From JAHEFT01 sp963700705 (GTDB lineage: Bacteria; Pseudomonadota; Gammaproteobacteria; Xanthomonadales; SZUA-36): 64,000 nt of DNA. Position 1 is the first letter of the stretch. Each line of letters opens with the position of its first letter. The DNA is taken from positions 1 to 64,000 of the forward strand of contig CAVOYQ010000021.1 in NCBI GenBank assembly GCA_963700705.1, read 5' to 3'. The notes under the pieces were generated by a model. The model worked only from the letters and a program-made list of their open reading frames with translations. It was not told the origin of the DNA and made no database searches. Below are positions 56,208-64,000 of the stretch, in pieces. Made by a program: the position numbers and the translations under genes.

Positions 56208-56293
56208 ATTTCAATATCCGCTGACTGCTGAAATAGCCGCGGCATTGCAGAACTTTGCGGCAACAGGGTCAACCGCGCAGCACACGGTCCAAT

Positions 56294-56320
56294 AAAAAAG
56301 GGGGCCTTGCAGCCCCCTTT
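56294..56320 (-). terminator. Terminator of the ScyD-like gene (minus; may act both ways)
   Basis: Stem AAAGGGGGC/GCCCCCTTT (56297-56305 with 56312-56320), loop CTTGCA. Minus strand continues with six T in all, then ATT. It sits between convergent genes. Confidence 0.75.
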
Positions 56321-56322
56321 GC

Positions 56323-57312
56323 TTAGTGAGGTTTACCTTTACCGTGGGGAGGGCTGGAGACATTTTCAATTTTGAAAACATCGCCGGCCAGGCCGACCAC
56401 ATAGGCGGTGTTTCCGATAAATTCGACGGACGTGGGAAGATTTAAACCACTCGCAACGACCGTGAATGTTCCGTCCGGGTTGATTTCCAAAAGCGAGCCG
56501 TCGTTGGGAATCGCTGGTGAACCGGGGAATGCGCCATCCCATTGCCCCTGGGACAAGGCATACAGTTCGCGCCCGAGACCAAATTCAACGTCAACCAGGA
56601 GCATGGCGCCGGAGCCAACTTCCACCGGATCGAGTGATTTCGGACTGAACGACCATACGATGCCATCTTCCGGGTTATGCGGGACGGGGCCGGCCTGGGC
56701 CATGTACACGGTGTTGCCACGCACTTCCAGTCCGGTCGGGACGACATCCTCGAACACGTTGAATTCTGAAACTGCACCGTTCAATTGCACCCACAGCACG
56801 CGGTTATGGTGACCGTCTGTGACCAGGAAGCCACCGCGAAACGGCTCCATGGCATATTGCACGCCCGTAGGTATAAAAAATGCGGTGGCAGACGGATGTG
56901 CCAGATTGAAAGCGCCGATGTCCGCAATGACCGTGAATTCGTCCGGGCCATCGACCCGGTAAAGACCCACGGTATCGTTTGCAGGCACTCCGAACAGCGG
57001 CTCAAGGTCAGACCCCACCAGCGTGACCAGGACATAGGCTACGCCGTCCATGAACGCGACATCCACGGCCCCTCCGATTCCAATCCAGGAATGAGGGAGC
57101 TCGCTGGCAAAGGTCGATGTGTCGCCCGTCCAGGGATCAATACGCGTGATTTCTCCAACGGCGCCCTCCGTTACATACAAGGCTCCATCGGGTCCGACCG
57201 TACTTCCGGAGGCGCCCTGCAGTCCTGTCACGAATTGGGCGCTCACGCTGAACGGTAAAACCGCCAGCAGCATCAATAAAACCAGTAGATATGAAATTCT
57301 CTTGTATCCCAT
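56323..57312 (-). CDS. ScyD/ScyE-family secreted beta-propeller protein
   Basis: 329 residues. Signal peptide 1-25 (ends VSAQF). NHL-like repeats: GPDGALYVTEGAVGEITRIDP, GVQYAMEPFRGGFLVTDGHHNRVLW, GNTVYMAQAGPVPHNPEDG and INPDGTFTVVASGL, the ScyD/ScyE pattern first named in cyanobacterial scytonemin clusters but widespread. No scytonemin genes here, so that pathway is not implied. A basic short tail (PPHGKGKPH) ends it. Terminator directly downstream. Confidence 0.8.
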   Translation of the reverse strand: MGYKRISYLLVLLMLLAVLPFSVSAQFVTGLQGASGSTVGPDGALYVTEGAVGEITRIDPWTGDTSTFASELPHSWIGIGGAVDVAFMDGVAYVLVTLVGSDLEPLFGVPANDTVGLYRVDGPDEFTVIADIGAFNLAHPSATAFFIPTGVQYAMEPFRGGFLVTDGHHNRVLWVQLNGAVSEFNVFEDVVPTGLEVRGNTVYMAQAGPVPHNPEDGIVWSFSPKSLDPVEVGSGAMLLVDVEFGLGRELYALSQGQWDGAFPGSPAIPNDGSLLEINPDGTFTVVASGLNLPTSVEFIGNTAYVVGLAGDVFKIENVSSPPHGKGKPH

Positions 57313-57567
57313 CGTTTATTCTCCTGTGTGATCCTCAACCCTGCATGGTCCCTGGAACCAATGGCGCAAGAACCGTCAGGGTTCCGCGACCACTCCCTCT
57401 CTCACCAGTCATAGCCAATCCCCGGACAAATATTCCGAAGAAACTACGAATTTTTTGCGAAAAATCACAAAATGCCGGGAGCAGGCAGTTCAAAAGGTGT
57501 CCCACGCAAGGGAAGGGATCAGAACAGGTACGCTACACTGACCTGGTGGCGGCCCGGATGTTCTCCG

Positions 57568-59352
57568 TTACCCTTGCCCGGCTGGCACCAGGGGCCAGAA
57601 CACCGGGATCAGGAATACGGAGACCAGCAGGGCCAGGACATTCATCGGCAGACCAATGCGAAGAAAATCATTGAACCGGTACCCCCCGGCCTGGTACACG
57701 AACGTGTTGGTCTGGTAACCGATGGGCGTGGCGAAACTTGCGCTGCCGGCAAGCATAACCGCTACGACAAAGGGTTTGGGGTCGTAACCAGCAGATAGCG
57801 CAGCACCGATTGCAATGGGGGTGAGCAAAATTGCCGCCGCGTTATTGCTCATGAACTCGGTCGAAGTGGACGTAACGAGGTAGATCACTACCAGCAAGCC
57901 GAACGGCCCCAGCACCGTCGTATGCACCACCAATTGATTGACGATCAGATTCATTACGCCGGTTTGCTCCAGGGCGAGGCCAACCGCGAGCATGGCAAAA
58001 ATCAGGATCAGGATCGGCCACTGCACCGCCTCGTACGCATCAGCGGCCGAAAGACAGCCCGAAAAAATCACAAATGTCGCACCGATTACGGCCAATACGA
58101 CTATGGGCAGCAAGTCCAGCGCGGCGAGCACGACTACGAGCAAGATCGCGGTCACGGCCAGCGGGGCTTTTCCCCGTTGTAATTTACGAATTTCCGGTAC
58201 GGCAATGTTCACAAAACTGCGATTGCTGTAGAGTTTCGACAGGTCCTTGGTGGTTCCTTCCAGCAACAGGGTGTCGCCAACCGCCAGTCGCAATTGATCG
58301 AATCCCTGGCTCAGCCGCTTTTTGTGCCGGTGAACGCCCAGAACGAATACGCCGAAGCGGCGTTCGAGGTTCAGTTCCGACACTGTCATTCCCAGAATTC
58401 GCGCCTCCGGTCCCACGATGGCTTCCACCAACTGGGTGGGGGTTCGGGTCAAAGTCTGGAGCACGTTGTCAGCGATTCCTGCCCGTGTAATCTCTTTTCC
58501 GGAATGCAGGTTAGCGACGTCATCACGCTCGGTTTCAATGATCAACCGGTCCCCGGCTTTCAGGATGGTGGCATTGGTCGTTCGCTTGATGATGAGATTA
58601 CCCCGGTAGAGCTTTAAAACCCGGTGCCGTGCCAGTTCTGTTTCCGCAATGGGTTTGCCGATCAGGCGGGATTTGACGGGAACAATTGCCTCCGTGAGAA
58701 AGCGCCGCCCTCCCGCCGGTGGCCGGAAGCTTGGTTCCTCTCGGTCGGGCAACAGCCACCAACCGAAAATCAGCAGGTAAAGCAGGCCGGAAATCGCCAA
58801 AAGCACGCCAACGCCCGTGATGTCAAAAATTCCGAAAGCAGGCAAGCCTTCGCGCTGTGCGATGCTATCGACCAGCAAATTGGTTGACGTTCCAACCAGG
58901 GTGCACGTGCCTCCCAGGATACTGGCGAATGAGAGTGGAATCAGGTAACGCGAAGAGGCGTGGCCCTGCTGCTTTGCCAGCGCAATGACAACCGGAGTCA
59001 GCACAACCACCACGGGGGTGTTATTCACAAAAGCGGACAGGAAAGTGACCGGCAACATCATCAATAACATCGCCCGCACCCAGGATTTACCCGCAAGGCG
59101 CGAAGCCAGTGAACCCAGGCTCGCAATCACGCCGGTATTTTCCAGCGCCTTGCTCAAAACAAACATGGCACCTATGGTTATCGGCGCGCCATTGGCAAAG
59201 ACACTGAGGAACTGGTTTGCGTTCAGTGCGCCGAAAATCAATAGCAGGCTGACGCCTAACAGGGCCGTGACATCGGGGGGTTGGCGCTCGCGGACAAATC
59301 CGAAAAAAACAATGACCGTTATCGCCAGCACCAGGTACATTTGAAGGGTCAT
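57568..59352 (-). CDS. SLC13/DASS-family transporter with two TrkA-C domains
   Basis: 594 residues. Two membrane halves (about 1-195 and 390-594) each with an SNT-like motif region: FVNNTPVVVVLTPVV and GTCTLVGTSTNLLVDS in the first, FMSNNAAAILLTPIA and ATPIGYQTNTFVY in the second. Between them lie two RCK-C domains (SRLIGKPIAETELARH, ILKAGDRLIIETE, and GVFVLGVHRHKKRL, LRLAVGDTLLLEGT). Na+-coupled anion transporter, possibly for sulfate or dicarboxylates; the substrate cannot be read from sequence. Confidence 0.85.
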   Translation of the reverse strand: MTLQMYLVLAITVIVFFGFVRERQPPDVTALLGVSLLLIFGALNANQFLSVFANGAPITIGAMFVLSKALENTGVIASLGSLASRLAGKSWVRAMLLMMLPVTFLSAFVNNTPVVVVLTPVVIALAKQQGHASSRYLIPLSFASILGGTCTLVGTSTNLLVDSIAQREGLPAFGIFDITGVGVLLAISGLLYLLIFGWWLLPDREEPSFRPPAGGRRFLTEAIVPVKSRLIGKPIAETELARHRVLKLYRGNLIIKRTTNATILKAGDRLIIETERDDVANLHSGKEITRAGIADNVLQTLTRTPTQLVEAIVGPEARILGMTVSELNLERRFGVFVLGVHRHKKRLSQGFDQLRLAVGDTLLLEGTTKDLSKLYSNRSFVNIAVPEIRKLQRGKAPLAVTAILLVVVLAALDLLPIVVLAVIGATFVIFSGCLSAADAYEAVQWPILILIFAMLAVGLALEQTGVMNLIVNQLVVHTTVLGPFGLLVVIYLVTSTSTEFMSNNAAAILLTPIAIGAALSAGYDPKPFVVAVMLAGSASFATPIGYQTNTFVYQAGGYRFNDFLRIGLPMNVLALLVSVFLIPVFWPLVPAGQG

Positions 59353-59559
59353 CGCACCAACCTCGATACATTACCGCGGAAACGCATCCGGTGGTGACTC
59401 CACTCCGGTTTCAAAAAAGCATGACTGCAAGGCCAAACCAAATCAAGAAGATTCGTGACGAGAGGTTCCGGAGTTTTGACCGCTCTGTGGCAGTTTTTCC
59501 GCTGCAAGGGAACTGATGCTGCCCATAAGGACTCAAAACGGGTACACTACGCAAACTTT

Positions 59560-59919
59560 GGGGGCGACCTGGATTCGACGTGGGTAATGAAACCCGAGGT
59601 GCATGCCGAGCTGCAAATAACTCGTAAAACTGATTGCAAAACTTTAGTTGCCAACGACGACAACTACGCTTTAGCAGCTTAATAACCTGCTCATAGCCTT
59701 CCGCCCGGTTCGTGCCCATACGTCCGGATCACGGGAGTCACCCTATATGGGATCGCGATGAAGCACGCCTGGTGTGGATTCGTTAAAACTTATCCAGGCT
59801 CGTTGTTGGTTTTCCCTGCCTGTCGGGTAGCCTTCGACTAAAATAATAGACCGGATAAGCATGTAGAGCCAAAGGCGGAGTACTTGCGGACGCGGGTTCG
59901 ATTCCCGCCGCCTCCACCA
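59560..59919 (+). ncRNA. ssrA: Transfer-messenger RNA (ssrA)
   Basis: 360 nt. The 5' GGGGGCG pairs with 3' CGCCTCC, followed by A and an encoded CCA. The tRNA-like T-arm CGGGTTCGATTCCCG and the 5' GACCTGGATTCGACG block are typical. Internal tag frame begins GCC at 59650. Rescues stalled ribosomes with SmpB (gene at 43609). A TACACT -10-like box lies at 59543-59548. A terminator follows the 3' end by six bases. Confidence 0.97.
59650..59682 (+). other. tmRNA proteolysis-tag reading frame
   Basis: GCC AAC GAC GAC AAC TAC GCT TTA GCA GCT TAA encodes the tag ANDDNYALAA, close to E. coli ANDENYALAA with Asp for Glu. Ends with a double TAA-TAA. Confidence 0.95.
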
Positions 59920-59924
59920 TTAAC

Positions 59925-59951
59925 AAAAGCCACCCCCAAGGTGGCTTTTTT
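59925..59951 (+). terminator. Terminator of ssrA
   Basis: AAAAGCCACC (59925-59934), loop CCCAA, GGTGGCTTTT (59940-59949), with T-run to 59951. Confidence 0.85.
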
Positions 59952-60163
59952 ATTGGGCGTGTCCCAACCTGAAATTCCTTGACCGATTTCGACCAAACCT
60001 GCTGCAATCGCAGCAGGCTCCATTTGCACTGTTTTTGAGCGTCAAACAATTCGCAATACAGAATTATGATGGCAGACAGCAAGTTAGCTCATATACTGAA
60101 TGCAAGGGGGGAGATCCCCGCGAACATTCCCGTACGTTTTGCAGATATGGAGGGCCGGCTGAA

Positions 60164-60571
60164 ATGGCAGAATTCAAAGAAGAACGTGCAGTTGATCCGG
60201 AGCAGGACCAGATTGAGCCGGAGGCCGAGACGCAGACCGGCGAGACATGGCTACAATTGATTCTCGGAATTCCGTACATTGGTGATATTTTGACAACGTT
60301 GATTGCCGTCGCTCCAATGGTCCTCATCCTTCTGCTATTGCACTGGACCTTAGGTTTTGAGCCTGACTCCGGAGCCGGCGACAACATACCGCCGGGTGAA
60401 TTCTGGCTGGTTCTGCTGTTTCTGCCCGTCTGGCATGTTTGGTTGCGCTACCTGGAAAGGAAAGCCGGATTGGCCATCTGCCTGCCTCTCCCGATAGTCA
60501 ATATTCGAATCAAATGGCTTTTGATACCGTTTGGCATTCTGTGGGTCATGATGTACACCGGGGCAATATAG
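60164..60571 (+). CDS. Small multi-pass membrane protein beside the caspase-STAND gene
   Basis: 135 residues from the ATG at 60164 (MAEFKEERAV), after GGAGGGCC. An acidic N-terminal stretch of 27 residues, then three or four hydrophobic segments (about 28-60, 73-90, 105-133). No family recognised. It lies just downstream of ssrA and 50 bases before the caspase-STAND gene on the same strand, so the two may form a unit. In-frame extension upstream to 60035 has no hydrophobic or conserved part. Confidence 0.5.
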   Translation: MAEFKEERAVDPEQDQIEPEAETQTGETWLQLILGIPYIGDILTTLIAVAPMVLILLLLHWTLGFEPDSGAGDNIPPGEFWLVLLFLPVWHVWLRYLERKAGLAICLPLPIVNIRIKWLLIPFGILWVMMYTGAI

Positions 60572-60621
60572 GCAGTACCTGGTTTCTTCAGCCCGCTTGA
60601 AACCAACGCCACTCGCTGAGC

Positions 60622-63600
60622 ATGAAACCCTCATTTCGCAAAAGCTTCGTGGTGGCGATTGGCATAGATCACTACCAGAACGGTATTCCGGAACTTCGCT
60701 CCGCCGTTAACGATGCACAACGCCTCGGCGATATCCTCAAAAGCGACCATGGGTATGAATGTATCAGTCTCCTGGATGCGGAAGCCGATTCAGCTGCCCT
60801 GGAAAATCTATTGATAAAACGCCTGCCCGAGTCGGTTCAGGCAGATGACCGGGTGGTGTTCTATTTCGCGGGACACGGTGTCGCACTGGATGGTGAGGAT
60901 GGTCCGCGTGGCTTCGTTCTGCCGAGGGACGCCGTTCCGGGAAGGCCCGACACCTACCTCGAAATGACCCATTTGCACGACGCACTGATGGCCCTCCCCT
61001 GCCGCCATATGCTGGTCGTTCTTGACAGTTGTTTTGCCGGCGCTTTCAGGTGGTCAACCACACGTGATGTGATGAAATGCCCCGAGGTCATTCACCAGGA
61101 GCGATTCAACCGTTTCATCCTGGACCCGGCCTGGCAGGTTTTGACCTCTGCGGGCTATGACCAGACCGCAGCCGACCAATTGCAAAGTGGCAGCCTGGGC
61201 GCCCGGGGCGGCGAGGGAGAGCATTCCCCTTTTGCGCTGGCGCTGTTTGATGGGCTGACCGGTGCAGCAGACCTGGTGCCGGAGGGTGGCGATGGCCTGA
61301 TTACTGCAACCGAGTTGTACCTGTACCTGGAAAACCGCCTGCAACCGGAAACGCTGGAAAGAGGCTGCAGGCAGACTCCCGGGCTGTGGCCTCTGCGTAA
61401 GCACGACAAGGGTGAGTTTGTTTTTCTGGTTCCAGGCAAAGATCTGGATCTGCCCGCTGCGCCCGAACTGAACTACGACAACAATCCCTATCGAGGTCTC
61501 TCCTCGTACAACAAGGAGGACGCCGAACTGTTCTTCGGCAGAAAAGCAGCCGTGGAGGAGCTTGCCAGGCGCGTTGAAAACCACCGTCTGACCGTGGTGC
61601 TTGGAGCTTCCGGATCAGGCAAGTCCAGCCTGGTCAAGGCAGGTTTGATTCCGGTCATGGAGAAGAGTGGATACGGCACGCTGCCGGTGATGCGCCCGGG
61701 CGTTTTTCCGATGCGGAGACTGGCAGGAATTCTGTCTGGAAAGGAGACGAAAGTTCCTGCCACCAGGGAAGGGATTATCTCGGCTTTCAAATGCCTCCAG
61801 CAGGATGAGAACAGGAAGACCTTGCTGATCATTGACCAGTTTGAGGAGCTCATCACGCGGACCCGTTCCGAGGAATCACGCACCGCGTTTATCGCCCTGC
61901 TTTCTGAACTGGTGACGGAGTGCGGACCCGATCTTCGAATCATCCTTACCGTGCGGATTGATTACGAAGCCCACTTTGCGCAATCGGACCTGGAAACGTT
62001 TTGGACCACCGGGCGCTATGTCGTTCCGGCACTCACTCGACAGGACTACCGGGAGATCATTGAAGAGCCGGCTTCCCGGCGGGTCATCTACTTCGACCCG
62101 CCGACCCTGATCGAAACACTGCTGGACGATGTCGCAGCGATGCCGGGCGGCCTTCCTCTGCTGTCCTTCACGCTCAGCGAAATGTATCGAAAGTATATCG
62201 ACCGGGGTGCAGACGACAGGGCGCTGACCCAATCCGATTACGATGCACTTGGCGGCGTGGTAGGTTCATTGCGAACACGGGCAGACGAAGAATTTGAACG
62301 GCTCGATAATGCTCAACGCGACAGCCTGAGGCGCGTGATGCTGCGCATGGTGGTAATGGAATATGGCATGCCTGCCCGGCAACGGGTCAGCCGGGATGAG
62401 CTGGAACATTGGGATCCGCGGGAGTCTGAGCGCATCAAGCAGGTGCTCCGGTGTTTCAGTGATGCCCGGTTGCTGGTGGAGGGGGTCGCGGACGAAGGGC
62501 TGGCTTATGTAGAACCGGCGCATGAAGCGCTAGTGTCATCCTGGGGCCGTTTACTGGACTGGCTGCATACGGCTCAGGCCGGGGAACCGGACCTGCATTT
62601 TCTACATACCCTGAGTCGCACATCGCTGGACTGGAAACGCGCGGACAAACGCAGCAAGCCAGGTCTGTTATGGCGGGATAAATTACACAGTACCCGCCTT
62701 TGGGCTTTGCGAAAATCCAGACGTATTCAGTTCAATCGGATCGAGGACGAGTTTTGTCGGGCCAGCGTGGCCCGGCGTCGTTTTATTCGTAATAGTATCG
62801 CGGCTCTGCTCATCGTCATTGCAATGACGGGGGTTCTCGCCGCACTGCTTGGATTTTCAGCCATGCACCAAGCCCGACTGACCTGGGCAAGTTCGTTGAC
62901 CGCAAAAGCAGGTGTTGCCCTGAATACGCAGGGCGATGCGACCATGGGGCTTAAATTGGCCATAGCTGCCTTGCAAGTTGACCCGGATAATGAACGGGCA
63001 GCCTGGCTGCTTCGCCGTGCCATATATGGGGATCGACTTTTTACCTACGAAGATCGGATATACACAACCCCTCTCCATAAAGAAATTGGCCAATTTATTT
63101 CTAGGGGCCGGTGGTCTCCGGATGGCAATCATATTGTGCTTTTGCGACAGCCGGGCTATTCCGGACCCGATGACGTTTTGATTATTTCACCGGATGGCGA
63201 GATCAGTGGTCAGTTTGCAGCGGAACAAAGCAACCTCGGTCATTTTTCACAGGATGGTCAGTTCTACCTTGGCCATTTCACGGAGCATGAACAGTATTCG
63301 CTGCGCAAGCCTTCGGCCTGGGGTCTGTCTGGACAGCCGGCTTCGGATGAAGTTGCGGCATCACTACAACCAGCGCCGTTATATGAAATCAATATCGGCA
63401 GGCGAGCAGGTGCCTATCCGTTACGTGATGCCGCGCCTCCCGGCGGGTCCATGGGTACAGATATTTCGATTTCGCTATCTGCCACAGATCAAATTGAGAT
63501 CTTTGAGGACGAAGATCTTATGACTACCATACCAGGCAGGTGGGATATAGCTGCCATGACTCAGAATGGCCAGTATGTAGCCACCGGGAGTGATGAAGGC

Positions 63601-64000
63601 CTGGTAACATTATGGCGTGTTATCGAGGATGAAAGCGAAGTGGTGCAGGCAGCAATATTGTGGCGTCAGAACATGTCGTCTTCGGGGGTCACAGACCTGA
63701 AGTTTTCTCCAGGCGACCAGAGGCTACTGGTCGTGTGGGAAGATGGTGTGGCGCGGGTTTGGAATCTCGTGTGGAATCCGTTGAACCGGGTATATCAGGA
63801 CATATCTCTGCAGGAGGTCGCCGCAAAAAGCTGCCGGGAAGATCTCCGCGAGGGTGAATGCCAGGTTGGCCGGTTCAAATTTCAAACAACGGCCAGATAC
63901 TGGGATCCCCTGCTCGTCACAGACAGGTCCAAAGGCACAACCTGGCTCCTGAAGAACTGGACGGATTTAAGCTTTGCCGTATTGGGCGATATGGTAGTGC
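60622..64000 (+). CDS. Caspase-like - nSTAND NTPase - membrane - beta-propeller protein (truncated by window end)
   Basis: One open frame of at least 1126 codons from the ATG at 60622. Residues 1-about 270: peptidase C14 domain with His85 in YFAGHG and Cys137 in LDSCFAG. About 288-700: STAND NTPase opening NPYRGLSSYNKEDAELFFGR, Walker A GASGSGKSS (328-336), Walker B LLIIDQFEEL (401-410), then GGLPLLSFTLSEMY and VEPAHEALVSSW typical of nSTAND1. One membrane helix at 724-745. Then a LAIAALQVDPDNERA spacer and WD40-like repeats (GRWDIAAMTQNGQYVATGSDEGLVTLWRV). Related proteins act in bacterial regulated cell death and phage defence; that role is inferred here. Confidence 0.85.
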   Translation, partial: MKPSFRKSFVVAIGIDHYQNGIPELRSAVNDAQRLGDILKSDHGYECISLLDAEADSAALENLLIKRLPESVQADDRVVFYFAGHGVALDGEDGPRGFVLPRDAVPGRPDTYLEMTHLHDALMALPCRHMLVVLDSCFAGAFRWSTTRDVMKCPEVIHQERFNRFILDPAWQVLTSAGYDQTAADQLQSGSLGARGGEGEHSPFALALFDGLTGAADLVPEGGDGLITATELYLYLENRLQPETLERGCRQTPGLWPLRKHDKGEFVFLVPGKDLDLPAAPELNYDNNPYRGLSSYNKEDAELFFGRKAAVEELARRVENHRLTVVLGASGSGKSSLVKAGLIPVMEKSGYGTLPVMRPGVFPMRRLAGILSGKETKVPATREGIISAFKCLQQDENRKTLLIIDQFEELITRTRSEESRTAFIALLSELVTECGPDLRIILTVRIDYEAHFAQSDLETFWTTGRYVVPALTRQDYREIIEEPASRRVIYFDPPTLIETLLDDVAAMPGGLPLLSFTLSEMYRKYIDRGADDRALTQSDYDALGGVVGSLRTRADEEFERLDNAQRDSLRRVMLRMVVMEYGMPARQRVSRDELEHWDPRESERIKQVLRCFSDARLLVEGVADEGLAYVEPAHEALVSSWGRLLDWLHTAQAGEPDLHFLHTLSRTSLDWKRADKRSKPGLLWRDKLHSTRLWALRKSRRIQFNRIEDEFCRASVARRRFIRNSIAALLIVIAMTGVLAALLGFSAMHQARLTWASSLTAKAGVALNTQGDATMGLKLAIAALQVDPDNERAAWLLRRAIYGDRLFTYEDRIYTTPLHKEIGQFISRGRWSPDGNHIVLLRQPGYSGPDDVLIISPDGEISGQFAAEQSNLGHFSQDGQFYLGHFTEHEQYSLRKPSAWGLSGQPASDEVAASLQPAPLYEINIGRRAGAYPLRDAAPPGGSMGTDISISLSATDQIEIFEDEDLMTTIPGRWDIAAMTQNGQYVATGSDEGLVTLWRVIEDESEVVQAAILWRQNMSSSGVTDLKFSPGDQRLLVVWEDGVARVWNLVWNPLNRVYQDISLQEVAAKSCREDLREGECQVGRFKFQTTARYWDPLLVTDRSKGTTWLLKNWTDLSFAVLGDMVV

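Noticed and set aside
57313..57567. Possible small gene between the ScyD-like and SLC13 genes
   Set aside because: Short frames only, with no SD plus motif; region treated as promoter and 3' spacer.

Overview
The window looks like a GC-rich gammaproteobacterial chromosome. The evidence is a long block of housekeeping genes in the order known from Xanthomonas, Pseudomonas and relatives: lysS, prfB, recJ, an rpfE-like gene, greA, carB, carA, dnaJ, dnaK, grpE, recN, fur, bamE, rnfH, ratA and smpB. A form II RuBisCO cassette (fructose-bisphosphatase, phosphoribulokinase, cbbM, phosphoglycolate phosphatase) directly follows, so the organism can probably fix CO2 by the Calvin cycle. A pyruvate:ferredoxin oxidoreductase operon, CadC-like/TolB/TPR sensors and a caspase-STAND protein would suit a marine sediment lineage such as the Woeseiales or a Chromatiales relative. 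That placement is inference.

Layout. 1-4.1 kb: a broken SRAP peptidase gene, then three minus-strand genes for small single-pass membrane proteins, each preceded by a copy of the same two-hairpin element, plus a secreted HExxH protein. 4.4-9.6 kb: tRNA-Glu and tRNA-Ala, a DUF1249 gene, REP-like palindromes, orn, rsgA, a TraB-family gene and dusB. 9.6-18.9 kb: mfd, csiV, an M16 peptidase and a two-gene potassium-channel module. 18.9-28.2 kb: a nitrilase, a glycosyltransferase, lysS, prfB (with its programmed frameshift), a secreted protein, MaoC, quinone reductase, glpD-like and SDR genes. 28.3-36.1 kb: the tightly coupled carA-carB-greA-rpfE-recJ operon behind an attenuator-like leader. 36.1-44.1 kb: dnaJ/dnaK/grpE under a sigma-32 promoter, then recN, fur, bamE, rnfH, ratA and smpB. 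44.2-49.0 kb: the Calvin cycle cassette with an atypical LuxR-type regulator. 49.1-59.4 kb: a secreted protein behind a perfect inverted repeat, the PFOR operon with a three-way fusion, a CadC-like TPR protein, a ScyD-like propeller and an SLC13 transporter. 59.5-64 kb: tmRNA, then a small membrane protein and a caspase-nSTAND-propeller protein that runs off the window.

At least a dozen genes carry single frameshifts, mostly where both halves align end to end with one family. That many in otherwise essential genes (rsgA, dusB) points to indel errors in the sequence rather than gene decay. I give full spans for these genes and mark where the frame changes.

The most novel-looking items are the three-copy hairpin leader ahead of the small membrane protein genes, the caspase-STAND protein next to ssrA, and the PorG-GltD-ferredoxin fusion.
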